Assembly: GCF_002775205.1 (NCBI RefSeq)
Contig: NC_036461.1
Coordinates: 16,960,015-17,024,014, forward strand
DNA length: 64,000 nt
Direction: 5' to 3'
Source of the DNA: Xiphophorus maculatus
Lineage: Eukaryota; Chordata; Actinopteri; Cyprinodontiformes; Poeciliidae
Positions 13,101-22,973 of the stretch are shown here, piece after piece. Positions within the stretch are counted from its first letter, which is position 1, and each line of letters opens with the position of its first letter. Made by a program: the position numbers and the translations under genes. The notes below the pieces were generated by a model, which was not told where the DNA came from, did no database searches, and saw only the letters and a list, made by a program, of their open reading frames with translations.

Positions 13101-16100
13101 TCAGTTGTGACCTTTGTTTTAGGCCATAAAGCAGAACAATAAGGAGCACTACAGACGCCTACTGGAGATGGTGACGGAGAAATACAGCAAAAGCCAACCA
13201 CTACCTTTCAACCAATCTAAACCGCATGAGTGAGTGTTTTCATCTGCTGGTGTGGTGTTTTCAAAGATGTTTAAAAAGATCGCCATGCACCTCTTATCTG
13301 TTTTTTTCCCCTCTCCTAGCGAGTCATTGTTACAAAGCTCCCACAAAACATCTGCTTCAGAGAGAACCTTTGATTCAGTCTCCAGGAGGGTGGTGTGCAC
13401 AGGTAGGACTCTCCTGTGGATACCATTTGTCTTTAAAATAACAAATGACCGCTTCTATTTTTTTTTTTTTGTCCCACAAACTTCCACTTTATCTGTTTTT
13501 TATTTATTTATTTATTTTTATTTTTTTAAAGCTATCTCGTCCGATGATGTGGAGAAACCCGACAGATTTACTTTCACAAGTGGAGCATTAAAACTTTCGC
13601 TATAATGCTCCATTTTATATATGCTTAAAAAACTTCGCTAATTGTGATTAAATTGTTAACATTTACGCCCATTTTCTAGTGGGTAAAAAACAATCTTCTC
13701 TTCTTCACAGCTACACCAACTGTGTTTACATACAGAAATACTACTGCAACTAAGGACAGGTTGGTTTTAAACTACTTGGATTATATGTCTTTTTTTTGTC
13801 AATATTTTAATAACTTTTATCTTTCGTACCTTCAGGTGGGGAGGTTTATCTTTTAATAAGTCATACAGTGAAACTCTTGAGGAAAAACAGCCTGTTAGAT
13901 ATGCAAAGGTGGGCATACATTAACTCTCTTCTGTCATGCCAAAGCAGCCATTGAATCCTGTGAGTAATGCTGACCTGCATTGCAGCAAAAAGCAGCAGCC
14001 AATGTGGACCTTTCCACAGAAGTCGCTACTCGCCTTAATCTCGTGGACAGAGATGCTTCTGCGTTCAGCGCCACTGAAACTCAGCCTTCCTATGTTTCAC
14101 TTATAAAGCACAGTGATGAGGACATACCCAGGCTGACCAAGGTGAGATTGTTTAAAAGTAACGTAGTGCGTTTCTGACTGCATGGTTACTCTGTCATTTT
14201 AAATGTCTCTTCTCGGTCTTATAGGAAATGGCAGTGGAGGTTAGTGAAGCTTTGGCTCAGAGAGATCCTAACCTTGTTTTAAGCTCAGCTTTCAAGCTTC
14301 GCATCACGCGGCGAGACCTGTCCACTCTACTGGAAGGTGGATGGCTCAATGATGAGGTACTTGTATGCTTAACTAAGATGGATCTCGGATCTAAACCAGC
14401 CCTCTCCACTGAAGACAAGATTGAACTTGAACATTTTTTATTGCATTGAGTTGGAGATCATTGTTTTATGCCAAATTTCCCTCCAAGGTGATGAACTTCT
14501 ACCTTTCCCTCGTCATGGAGCGACGTGGAGAAAGTGGAAGATTAAAGGTCTACAGTTTTAGCACCTTTTTTTACCCAAAGCTGCGGGGTGTTGTGGGAGG
14601 AGAACAGGGTGGAGGACATGTGGCTGTGAAGCGATGGACCAAGGCGGTTGACCTCTTTATGTTTGACCTCATCCTCGTCCCGCTGCATCTTGGTGTCCAT
14701 TGGGCATTAGCTGTGAGTTTGATTCATCACATAGCTTAAAATGCATCAATATTTACTTCGGAAATGTTTAGATGAAACTCCAATAAGAATGTAGAAAATT
14801 CTTTGAGTTAAAAAGAAGAAAACTTAGATCAGCTGCTGCTCCCGCCTTCCAACAGAATAAATACAGATTGCTATTCCCAATTTAAGATTTGTAAAAGTAA
14901 TACTTTGCTAAACATTTCAAGAGTTCAACATACTTTTCATAGTATGTGTACTTTGTAGGGGAGTAACTATTTCTAAAACTCATCAGACGAGACTGGATAT
15001 GGAGATCACCAGAACGAGACGGGACAAGATTTTAATATAACTTTCAAGAACTCTTCAAGACCAATCCATTTACACTGCAGAAAGGCCTTTATTCTGCATT
15101 TTTGTTTTGTTTTGTTTTTTTCTCACAAACTCAACAAACTTTCTTGAGTTCTTTTAATCTATTTTCATCTACCTTATGACTGCATTTACTATGCATGGTG
15201 TGCAGCATAACATTTCCCAGTTGTTGTGGATAGCGTGCGAGTATGATGTAGCTCCACTTACCCCTAGACATCCAAATATCGGTTACTAGAGCAAAGCTTT
15301 TTACCTCTTTCAGCGTCTGAACAACTTGCAGTACTTGAATATTGTTTGCCTTCTTGCTGTTTATAGTTCCTACTGAAAACTCAAGATGGTGGAGCAGCTT
15401 ATATTATAATTTCATAAGGCGAAGCCATGCTGACCGCATTTGGCTTGTGCTTGCAAGACAGCAGTCGCCTCAATGAGAAATATTGTAATGTTTTAATACA
15501 CAAGATGTTGTGCGAGAAGATTTTGCCTCATCCTCAATTTGTTGAGATTTCTAATTCACTGATTATCATCTAGACTTCCCAACTTTCCTACAGAATCGTC
15601 ATGCATTAATGTTTAGTCCTAAATTTTGTTGCATCAGTTTAACACCAGCCATATTAATAAACCACTTCTTGAGTTTGTTTTGCCAACAATATTTCCTACA
15701 ATAATTTTTAAACCATTTCCTGTATAAAACTTTAGTTTGTCTCACACTTCACAAACTGTGTAATAAATGAATTTTGCGTTTCCCACACTCAAGCTTGTGG
15801 TACTCTGTATTTGTTGGAGCACTCGTATTTCATTGTGAAATTGTAAAACAGTAGATTTACAATTTGTTTAAAGAAAATTATGATTTAAGTCAGCTTGTTT
15901 TAATCAATGTTTTCATTTTAGGTGATGGATTTAAAGTCAAAGACTGTCAAATCATATGACTCAATGGGTCGGAGACACGATGACATCTGTAATCTTTTAC
16001 TGTAAGTCTGTTTTCTATTTTTCACTCCCTCAGCGTTTATTGTTTTTTTTCCCTCCAGTCTTTCAATCTTTAGTGTTTGTTTCTTTGAGTTGTATTGCAC

Positions 16101-16652
16101 TATGAATGATGTAGCGGTGCTTATTTTCCAGACTCTACCTTAAAGAAGAGCACAAAGCAAAGAAAGGAAGGGAGCTTGAATGTGGCAAATGGACTGTTGG
16201 AAGTCTGAAGGCTGGTGTATGTTAAACCTGCTATTGACATAAGATTTAAAAACACAATGTCATCTGTTTTTTTTTCAAAACGGAAATTAATGCTTCATTC
16301 TGTACAAACAGGACATTCCCCAACAGACTAATGGAAGTGACTGTGGTGTTTTTGTCTGTAAATATGCTGACTATATAGCAAAGGGAAAGCCTCTCACCTT
16401 TAAACAGGTAAACTCAAATTTAATGCAACCACTTGGGGTTTATTAATGAAAAGTGCAGTTGCTTGTGCAGAACAGTGTTTGTCCTAGTGTGCTACTACAT
16501 GTTATTAGCCTTGATTATTAAATCAGTGGTTTTTAAAGTATGTTATGCAGATTTTGTTCTAATTTGATTGCTTTCTTCAACTTTTTTAGTGCCACATGCC
16601 TCTCTTCAGGAAGTTAATGATGTGGGAAATCCTTAATCAGAAGCTGCTATAG
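10156..16652 (+). CDS. senp2: sentrin/SUMO-specific protease 2
   Basis: Cysteine protease (C48/ULP family) that matures SUMO precursors and strips SUMO from proteins. Exons: 10156-10307, 11188-11249, 11336-11448, 12465-12531, 12606-12684, 12780-12954, 13123-13229, 13320-13402, 13711-13759, 13836-13908, 13986-14141, 14225-14356, 14488-14712, 15922-16001, 16132-16216, 16312-16407, 16590-16652. Phases agree throughout and give 598 residues (human about 589). The start [13 protein letters not shown] suits the SENP1/2 amphipathic N-terminus. A basic AAKRRKR stretch in exon 2 is a likely nuclear signal. The catalytic triad is His in LGVHWAL, Asp in SYDSMG and Cys in NGSDCGVF; the Gln before it is in [16 protein letters not shown] and FSTFFYPKL match SENP2 rather than SENP1. 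The C-terminus ([10 protein letters not shown]) is typical. An extra cassette exon is possible at 13532-13579. Confidence 0.95.
10308..11187. other. senp2 intron 1
   Basis: 880-bp intron with an AT-rich 3' half. It separates the amphipathic N-terminal exon from the basic nuclear-signal exon. No mobile element or RNA gene is recognisable. Confidence 0.5.
11449..12464. other. senp2 intron 3
   Basis: 1016-bp AT-rich intron. The short ORFs in it lack family features, and I see no clear repeat ends. Confidence 0.5.
13532..13579 (+). other. senp2: candidate 48-nt in-frame senp2 cassette exon
   Basis: A very strong polypyrimidine tract and TTTAAAG acceptor precede CTATCTCGTCC. Read in the phase left by exon 8, it stays open ([16 protein letters not shown]) up to a weak donor (ACAA/GTGGAG). 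Because it is 48 nt long it would keep the frame into exon 9. Without that donor, reading on gives a stop within 30 nt. Use of the exon is inference. Confidence 0.4.
14713..15921. other. senp2 intron 13
   Basis: 1209-bp AT-rich intron inside the protease domain. Around 14985-15030 there is a short degenerate GAGAC-type repeat (ACGAGACTGG, AACGAGACGG). Nothing else is recognised. Confidence 0.45.
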
Positions 16653-17400
16653 AAGATTACACCATCAGAAGCAACAACGGCAACTTTGTTTTGGTTTTGC
16701 AAACAAATGTTGGACCGAAGTATAACCCAGATATTTGGAGTAATAAAATACTAGTCTTAACTTTGTCTCTTTTTCTCCCAAAGGGGAATAAAAACCGTTT
16801 TTGATCTCTGAGTTCTAATTGGAGATGTTTTGCTGAAGGAAATTTGTTGTGCACAAACTTTGGCACTAGTGAGTGAATGGCTTTTGACTTGAGATTATTT
16901 TTTTACAGTTTGATGTACTGCTTGAAGTGCCTTTAACCCACTGGTGGAGCTCAGTAAAGAGCACACTTTATGGAGAGTTTGTTTGGTTTTTGCAACTTGA
17001 CTGCATTTTTGAGCAACTTGGCCCAGTATGCAGAGATGATCCTAATGGCCATTTATTTGATTGAAGATAATTATATTTAGTCACAAAACTGTTATGTTGT
17101 GTGAAATATAAATGGTAAAAATATTGATATACCTCCTGTTTTGCCTTTTGTCCAGATACAATTTGCATGTTTGCAAACTTGCTGTAATAACATTTGATTA
17201 ACATTATTTATAACTTGACTGGATGAAAGAAATTGTGTGTGTAATGTTTCCTTCCATAATTGAATGAAGTATGACTTATTTGTTCTCCCACATGTAGAGC
17301 AGGTACAAAACTTACAAATTTTGTGTACTTAATAGGGAACTACTGTACAAGCATGTATGTTAGTTTTCATGCTTAAAATGTGATCACATCCTCCTCCTGT

Positions 17401-17406
17401 AATAAA
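17401..17406 (+). terminator. senp2: senp2 poly(A) signal
   Basis: AATAAA, about 750 nt after the senp2 stop, followed by a T-rich downstream element. It is the best canonical signal before the next gene. Confidence 0.5.
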
Positions 17407-17595
17407 TTTTTTTTTTGTAATCTGAGTTTTTTGTTGTTTTTTTTAAACTAGTCTGCAGCAATCCTTGAGGGTTCCAGTGAATCAGTTGTATCCTGTAATA
17501 CAACTGAGTGAGCTTTTCCTAAGCTCATTACATTCCAAGCTGCTAAAGGTGTGAGCTGTAACCTAGCTTGTAAAAAGGTTCATTATGTCTCCTAA

Positions 17596-17745
17596 TACAG
17601 TGCCTAGAAAACTACTAGTATACCTTGATCTTTTCGACAATGTCTTATAACAACCACAAATTCTAATGTATTTTTGAGAGGATTTATTTTTTGGGTGATA
17701 AACCCCATAAGCTAGTGCACAACTGCAATAAGACTTAAGGTACTG
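17596..17745. mobile_element. Tc1/mariner-like terminal fragment
   Basis: TACAGTGCCTAGAAAACTAC, followed by an ACAACCACAAA...AATGTATTTT...GATAAACC...TAGTGCA series, resembles the end of the fish Tc1-like family whose copies begin CAGTGCCTTGCAAAAGTATTC. It is decayed and has no ORF. Confidence 0.45.
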
Positions 17746-18119
17746 TTTTCAAAAATAATAGTTTAACATCACTATTTTCGACTTAAAAAAATTTCAATTT
17801 ACTAGTAGGCGTAGATGAAAAGATTGGCAACCGTCGTAACATTCGTGTATTCATCCTATACAATTAACTGAAAGAGATGTTCAGAATAATAAGAGTTTGA
17901 GTAGAGTCAACCATGTTGTTGCAGTCCGCTGGACAATAATCCAATGCAAGGACAATAAGGTCAACATTAAACATGTTTCTGAGGCAAAACCCAATAAATT
18001 TCAAGGAACTGTCCAGAAAAAAATGTCTCATTGTTCACAAAGCATGTAGTTATACAATTACATGCTACTTCAGAGATTTACGTTCAAACGTTTTTTTTTT
18101 GTAAAGACAATCCAGTTTT

Positions 18120-18299
18120 ATTTTAAAAGGAGCCGGAAATGGCGTCATTGGCCACAGAACGTTATAAAAGGTTGCTGTTGTTAGGCGGTGTGGACAGAAA
18201 CGGCTCGTTGTTTGGGGGCGCGCTTCAGCGTTACTTTATTTACTTTCCCCTCCTGGTTCGTTAGACTCATTAAACGGGTTTCAAATTTCTGACTGTAAA
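18120..18299 (+). promoter_or_regulatory. tra2b: tra2b promoter and 5' UTR
   Basis: TATAAAAG at 18173-18180 is a good TATA box. Just upstream, GGCGTCATTGG (18141-18151) combines a CRE-like half site with an inverted CCAAT. The expected start near 18200-18210 leaves a 5' UTR of about 90-100 nt, GC-rich, directly before the ATG. Confidence 0.6.
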
Positions 18300-21065
18300 A
18301 TGAGCGACAACGAGAAGGATTTTAGGGAGCAGGTGAGTTTTATTAATGAAAGAATATTGAGTTACTTCGGTTAAGATATAAACGGCTAGCTAGCTTATCC
18401 GTTTCCAGCCGTTGGACTTCTGAAAAGGTTTGCTAGACGACAGGTTTACGGTCTCTTAGCACTGATGTCTGCACAAGTGTTGTATGTTTTATTAGTGTTT
18501 ATATACGAATAAGTATGGATAGTTGCATCACATTACAGAATACAATTAGATTAGCCAAGCATGCTAGGCTAAACCATGCGGCCTGTGCAGATCAGGAAAC
18601 ATGGTTCCTACCTTCATTTTATCACATTTGGTCTTTAATTACCGAGTTATGCAATGAATTACGAGTATTAAAGTAACTACTGTATGTGCACTGTGATTCT
18701 CGTTTATTTAAAATTCAACGTTCAATTATAAGCCAACTTGTCGAGCCTTTAATTTATTTTCTTTCGTGTTTGTTTTTTTCTTTATACCATTTGGTTGAAA
18801 CAAAAACCAACTTGCCTTATCACCCTTGTTTGTTTTTTGTCAAGGTTAAGGTGGGAAGAAAGAAAAAGGCCCAAGACGTGTCAGATGTGACGTTTTTAAT
18901 GTTTGAAGCTGATGGGGTTGATGCATGCTAATGTTTTGGAAGCTGAAAAGAAGCGATCAAGATCTGGCCTCACTTCTAGTTGTAATGGCAGATGGTAAAA
19001 GGGGGAAGAGGAGGAAAAAAGAAGTCAGATTCAAACGGAAGAAAGAAGAAATGAAGGGGTTGTTATGAAGTAATGAAGTGAACGAAGTTATGAAGTTAAG
19101 ATCAGAAGTATAACTGGGTATGAGTGATTTCCTAACAACATGTTACATTATTGCTCTATTTTACTTTTCTTTCTCCTTAGCATGCTTAATTATTTTTGCC
19201 CTTTCTATATCAAACACATCACTAATTGTTCCCTCAATTTTGTTACATTTTTTTAATGTGGATCTGCTAATGTATTTAATCTATATTCAGTTATTTGTCA
19301 CTGTTTTTTTTTTTTTTTTTTTTTTTTTCTCTCCAATTTTCCAGATAATTTCTATCAAACCCTCTAATCACCAAACTATGGTGCTGTTCTTCTGAAAAAG
19401 GCTTTAAGGGGGCAGAGGGTTAACATCTCCCAGGCCTTATGTTACTGTTACAAACTTGTCTGTAAAGGGCTTCTGATACCTGTCTTTTATTCGCTCAGGA
19501 CTCTCGGGGAGGCTCAAGGAGTGCATCCCCAAGAGGCTCCGCAAAATCCGCCAGCCACTCTCCTGCACGGTCTAAAGATGGCTCTCGGCGCTCCCGGTCC
19601 AGATCTCGCTCTCAGTCCAGATCAAAATCCAGGTGGAATAATGCTTCTTGTTTTTTGTTAATCTCTTTGTTTTGCTGTTTTTTAGAACTGAAGTGCCTTT
19701 ATTAGCCCCAATTCTGACTGTCTTCCCCCTGTCATGCACCAAAAAAATCCAAAAAACAATAGGTCAAGGTCCCACCGAAGCTCGCACAGGCGCTACTCCC
19801 GCTCTCGTTCCCACTCTCGACGCAGACGTTCAAGGAGCCGATCTCGAAGCTCAGATTACCGTCGACGTAGGAGCCACAGCCGTTCCCCGATGTCGAATCG
19901 GCGCAGACACATTGGCAACAGGGTGTGTGTTACCACTTTAAAATTTGTTGTATTAAAAAAAAAAAAAGTAATGTTTTTTTTTTTTCTTCTAACTTTTACT
20001 CTTCCAGGCCAACCCAGACCCCAGCGCTTGCCTGGGTGTGTTTGGTCTGAGCCTTTACACCACTGAGAGGGACCTGAGAGAGGTTTTTTCTAAATATGGC
20101 CCTTTGGCCGATGTTAACATAGTGTATGATCAGCAGTCGCGTCGTTCAAGAGGTTTTGCCTTTGTTTATTTCGAAAACAGTGCGGACTCCAAGGAGGTAA
20201 GCATGTGATTGGGTTATATTTTTATTTGCGGTTCTGTTTTGCTGCTACCTCTAATAGTGGTGTCTCTAGGCCAAGGAGCGGGCTAATGGTATGGAGCTTG
20301 ATGGACGCAGAATCAGAGTGGATTTCTCTATCACCAAAAGAGCTCACACTCCAACTCCTGGAATCTACATGGGACGCCCCACATAGTGAGTTTGTGGGGG
20401 TTCAGGGGCTTCTATTTTTATGCTAAGTATTTATAATCCATGATGTGTATAAGGGTGACAGCTGAACCTGTGTGTTTGCAGTGGTGGTGGTGGAGGAGGA
20501 GGCGGTGGCGGCGGCGGCGGTGGTGGTGGAGGCGGCAGTGGTTCATCACGCCGTTTCTCTAGGGACTATGACAGGGGCTATGACAGAGGATATGATAGAG
20601 GTTATGATCGCGACTATGATCGCTACGAAGAGCGAGAGTACCGATCATACAGGTACAATTACTTTGACATAATGTACAAGATTGTAAGATGAAACTACTG
20701 ATAAATTTTACTTTCATTTTGCTTGATGGATCTAATATTCATGTAAAATGAATGTTCTTTTTCCTTTGACAGACGCAGATCTCCGTCTCCATACTACAGC
20801 AGAGGTTACCGCTCACGATCTCGATCCTACTCGCCACGTATGTATATGACATGCGTTTTTTTTTTTTTTTAAATGTACTTTGAATAAAATGTTTCTGAAC
20901 ATGTTTGATTATTGACATTTAATATCATTTGTAGTTTCAGTTAATTGTTATACGTAAACATGTAATGATTTGTCTTTTAATAGATGGATGGATTTTAAGT
21001 CTCCATATTCTGCCAGAACAGTTTGTTGATTTTTTTTTGTTTCCTTTCTTACAGGTCACTACTAG
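18300..21065 (+). CDS. tra2b: transformer-2 beta splicing regulator
   Basis: Nuclear SR-like protein that binds GAA-rich exonic enhancers and promotes exon inclusion. Exons: 18300-18332, 19499-19632, 19763-19922, 20008-20196, 20270-20385, 20482-20652, 20773-20837, 21055-21065. All phases agree and give 292 residues (human 288). Domain order: [13 protein letters not shown]1 region with dense RS repeats (exons 2-3); a single RRM from [20 protein letters not shown] (RNP2 VFGLSL) through RGFAFVYF (RNP1) to RIRVDFS; the linker [14 protein letters not shown]-type segment (here [14 protein letters not shown]); a Gly-rich and YDRGYDRG region; and a short RS2 ending SPRHY. 18 consecutive glycines (20485-20538) come directly after the RRM linker. 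tra2b rather than tra2a is chosen from [18 protein letters not shown] and [20 protein letters not shown] poison exon lies in intron 1. Confidence 0.96.
18845..19117 (+). other. tra2b: tra2b poison exon (unproductive splicing, autoregulation)
   Basis: Inside the 1.17-kb first coding intron lies a stretch bounded by TTTTTTGTCAAG/GTTAAG and CTGG/GTATGAG. It is packed with GAA/AGAA motifs (GGAAGAAAGAAAAAGG, GAAGAGGAGG, GGAAGAAAGAAGAAATGAAG), the binding preference of Tra2 proteins. Read from exon 1 in phase 0 it opens with [15 protein letters not shown] and hits TAA at 18929-18931, so inclusion would truncate the protein and trigger decay. Human TRA2B is known to carry an ultraconserved stop-containing second exon with the same job. 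The exact 3' splice site is my best guess. Confidence 0.75.
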
Positions 21066-22499
21066 GCAGCGAAGTCAGTGTTATGTTTTGGTGTTTTTGG
21101 GTTGTTTTTTTAAATTTGCATTATTATTTTTGTTGTTTTTTTTTTTTCCATTTTGACCAGACCATATGTTTGTGTGTGTGTGGGCGTGCGCATGTGTGTG
21201 TGTGTGTGTGAGAAACGGACTTTTGCACGTATTCATGTATCAGAAAGTTGAAAGCTTGATTTTTATCACTAAACATGTGTAGGCAGTGCTGAATTTACAT
21301 GTCACTGAGTTTAGCACAGATTATGAAGGTTCAAAATGTCGGGAATTAAATCTTTTTCATCTTTGCGTTTCATCTAAATAAAATTGTGTATGTTAAATAA
21401 AAATGCTGAATGCTTTTTAAACTTGGAATTTGGAAAAACAGTTTGCTTCAACTGACATGTTTTTATCATTGTAGGATTTTGTTCTTTTTTTTTAAATATT
21501 TTTTTAGTGTTCTTCAGTAGATAGCTGCTTTAATCTGTGTCTATTCCAGAAAAAATAAATGACATTTTTGTCTATGTCTGGTGACTACCTGCTTTTTTTG
21601 TTATGTGTATATAAGCAATAAAATACCAGTGTCTCCTTCTGCATAATCTACTTAAGTTATAAGTAACATCCATATCTGATCTTAAACCCAAGTGTGAGAA
21701 AATCTGAATGTTGGGCTTCTGTGGTTTTATCTTTTTCACCTTGAACAGAGTTTTGTTGATTATGGATGCTAAAAGTTGATGGACGTTAATAAGCATTGCC
21801 CAAAACAATTGGATTTTAAAATACTACCTTTTGTATAAGATTTGAAAACTAGATGAAATGCCTGAAAGGTCATAAAAAGTTTCTTTGACATCACACCCAG
21901 CTTAATCCATTGTTGTGCTAAAAATGTTCATTGTGGGGTCTTTCCCTTTGTTATATAGGGTACAGCAATTAAATAAAAATGAAGTTCCAGTCTGCAATTT
22001 GTTCTTAACTTGGCCTCAAGTCAGGACCCCATGGCTCCATGGAACTGCTTCGGAGCCCGGAAGTGAGAGGAAAAAAAACAACATAATTGGCATACAACTT
22101 TACTAACTAATGTTATAAAGTATACTTGGCGCATGATATTTGATAAAGAAAAAAAAACTCCATTATTTATGTCGCACAGAAAGTGAATAAACCTGTTTGG
22201 TCAATTTGAAATGAAAACTAATTTGTATGTTAAACAAGTTTGCAACGGTGTCTAAAACTATCACCAACTGAAGATGACAAGGCATACGAAAACTATACGA
22301 ACAAAACACCATTTACTAGCCCAACTTTCCTACTGTTACTTTAATTACGTTATTTACATGTTAACAGATGACGACTCCCATCGATTCTGAAAAATACAAC
22401 TCTGCAAACAACAGATATAAGCAGATTTTGTTTTGAAACCGGGAAAATTGTGGTTTTCTGCAGTATTCCAACAGAAAATCAGCTTGTTATATTATCTCG
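21066..22499. other. tra2b 3' UTR and spacer to ola1
   Basis: T-rich tra2b 3' UTR with a (TG)n stretch near 21166-21209. Poly(A) signals are at 21377-21382 (AATAAA), about 21396 and about 21555. Beyond about 21600 is AT-rich spacer with no recognised element. Confidence 0.55.
21377..21382 (+). terminator. tra2b: tra2b poly(A) signal
   Basis: AATAAA about 310 nt after the stop codon; a second AATAAA follows within 20 nt. Alternative longer ends are possible. Confidence 0.5.
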
Positions 22500-22658
22500 G
22501 GTTGCCTCTGACGTGTCGTTCCTGATGTCCGGCTGACCAATCAGAGACGTTTTGCGTCAAAACGCTTCCGCTTAGCTTTCCGACCTGCCTTTCCAGTGGA
22601 GTGGCTGGTGTGAGCAGACAGAAGAGAAGCAAACACCACCTAGGAGAAGTAATTCAAG
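22500..22658 (+). promoter_or_regulatory. ola1: ola1 promoter and non-coding first exon
   Basis: CTGACGTG (CRE-like, 22508-22515) and a forward CCAAT box (GACCAATCAG, CCAAT at 22537-22541) sit in CpG-rich DNA. AAGTAATTCAAG/GTACCAAG at 22658/22659 looks like the donor of an untranslated first exon. The ola1 ATG is the first three bases after the next acceptor (CAG/ATGCC at 22974). Confidence 0.6.
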
Positions 22659-22973
22659 GTACCAAGCGAGTTGTTTTCTCTGCTAAACATCTTCCAAATT
22701 ATTTTTAATGTGTTAAGGAAATTTTTGAACACTCATAAAACCCCTGCGGTCGGATACTTGGATGGTTCCAGTTAGCCACCTGCTACCGCTTAGCATGCTG
22801 TGTTTGAATGAGCATATGAGTCTAGCTGCCTCTACACGTTTTCACCAGGGCTAGCTTAGAAGAAATGATAGCTTGTTTAAAGGAATATTAATGTTCAGAG
22901 GTTTTCGGAAGACTTTACAAATAAAGAGGAGTATTTACATGTGTGTCATGGTTTCTTCTCTTACCTCCTACAG

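Larger units (their letters stand above)
16653..18119. other. senp2 3' UTR and senp2-tra2b spacer
   Basis: The senp2 3' UTR probably ends shortly after AATAAA at 17401-17406, followed by T-rich sequence. The rest is AT-rich spacer with a Tc1-like remnant at 17596-17745. 17746-18080 looks like decayed repeat but was not identified. Confidence 0.5.

Noticed and set aside
10156-16652. SENP1 instead of SENP2
   Set aside because: [21 protein letters not shown] and [13 protein letters not shown] are closer to SENP2. The tra2b neighbour also fits the human SENP2 region.
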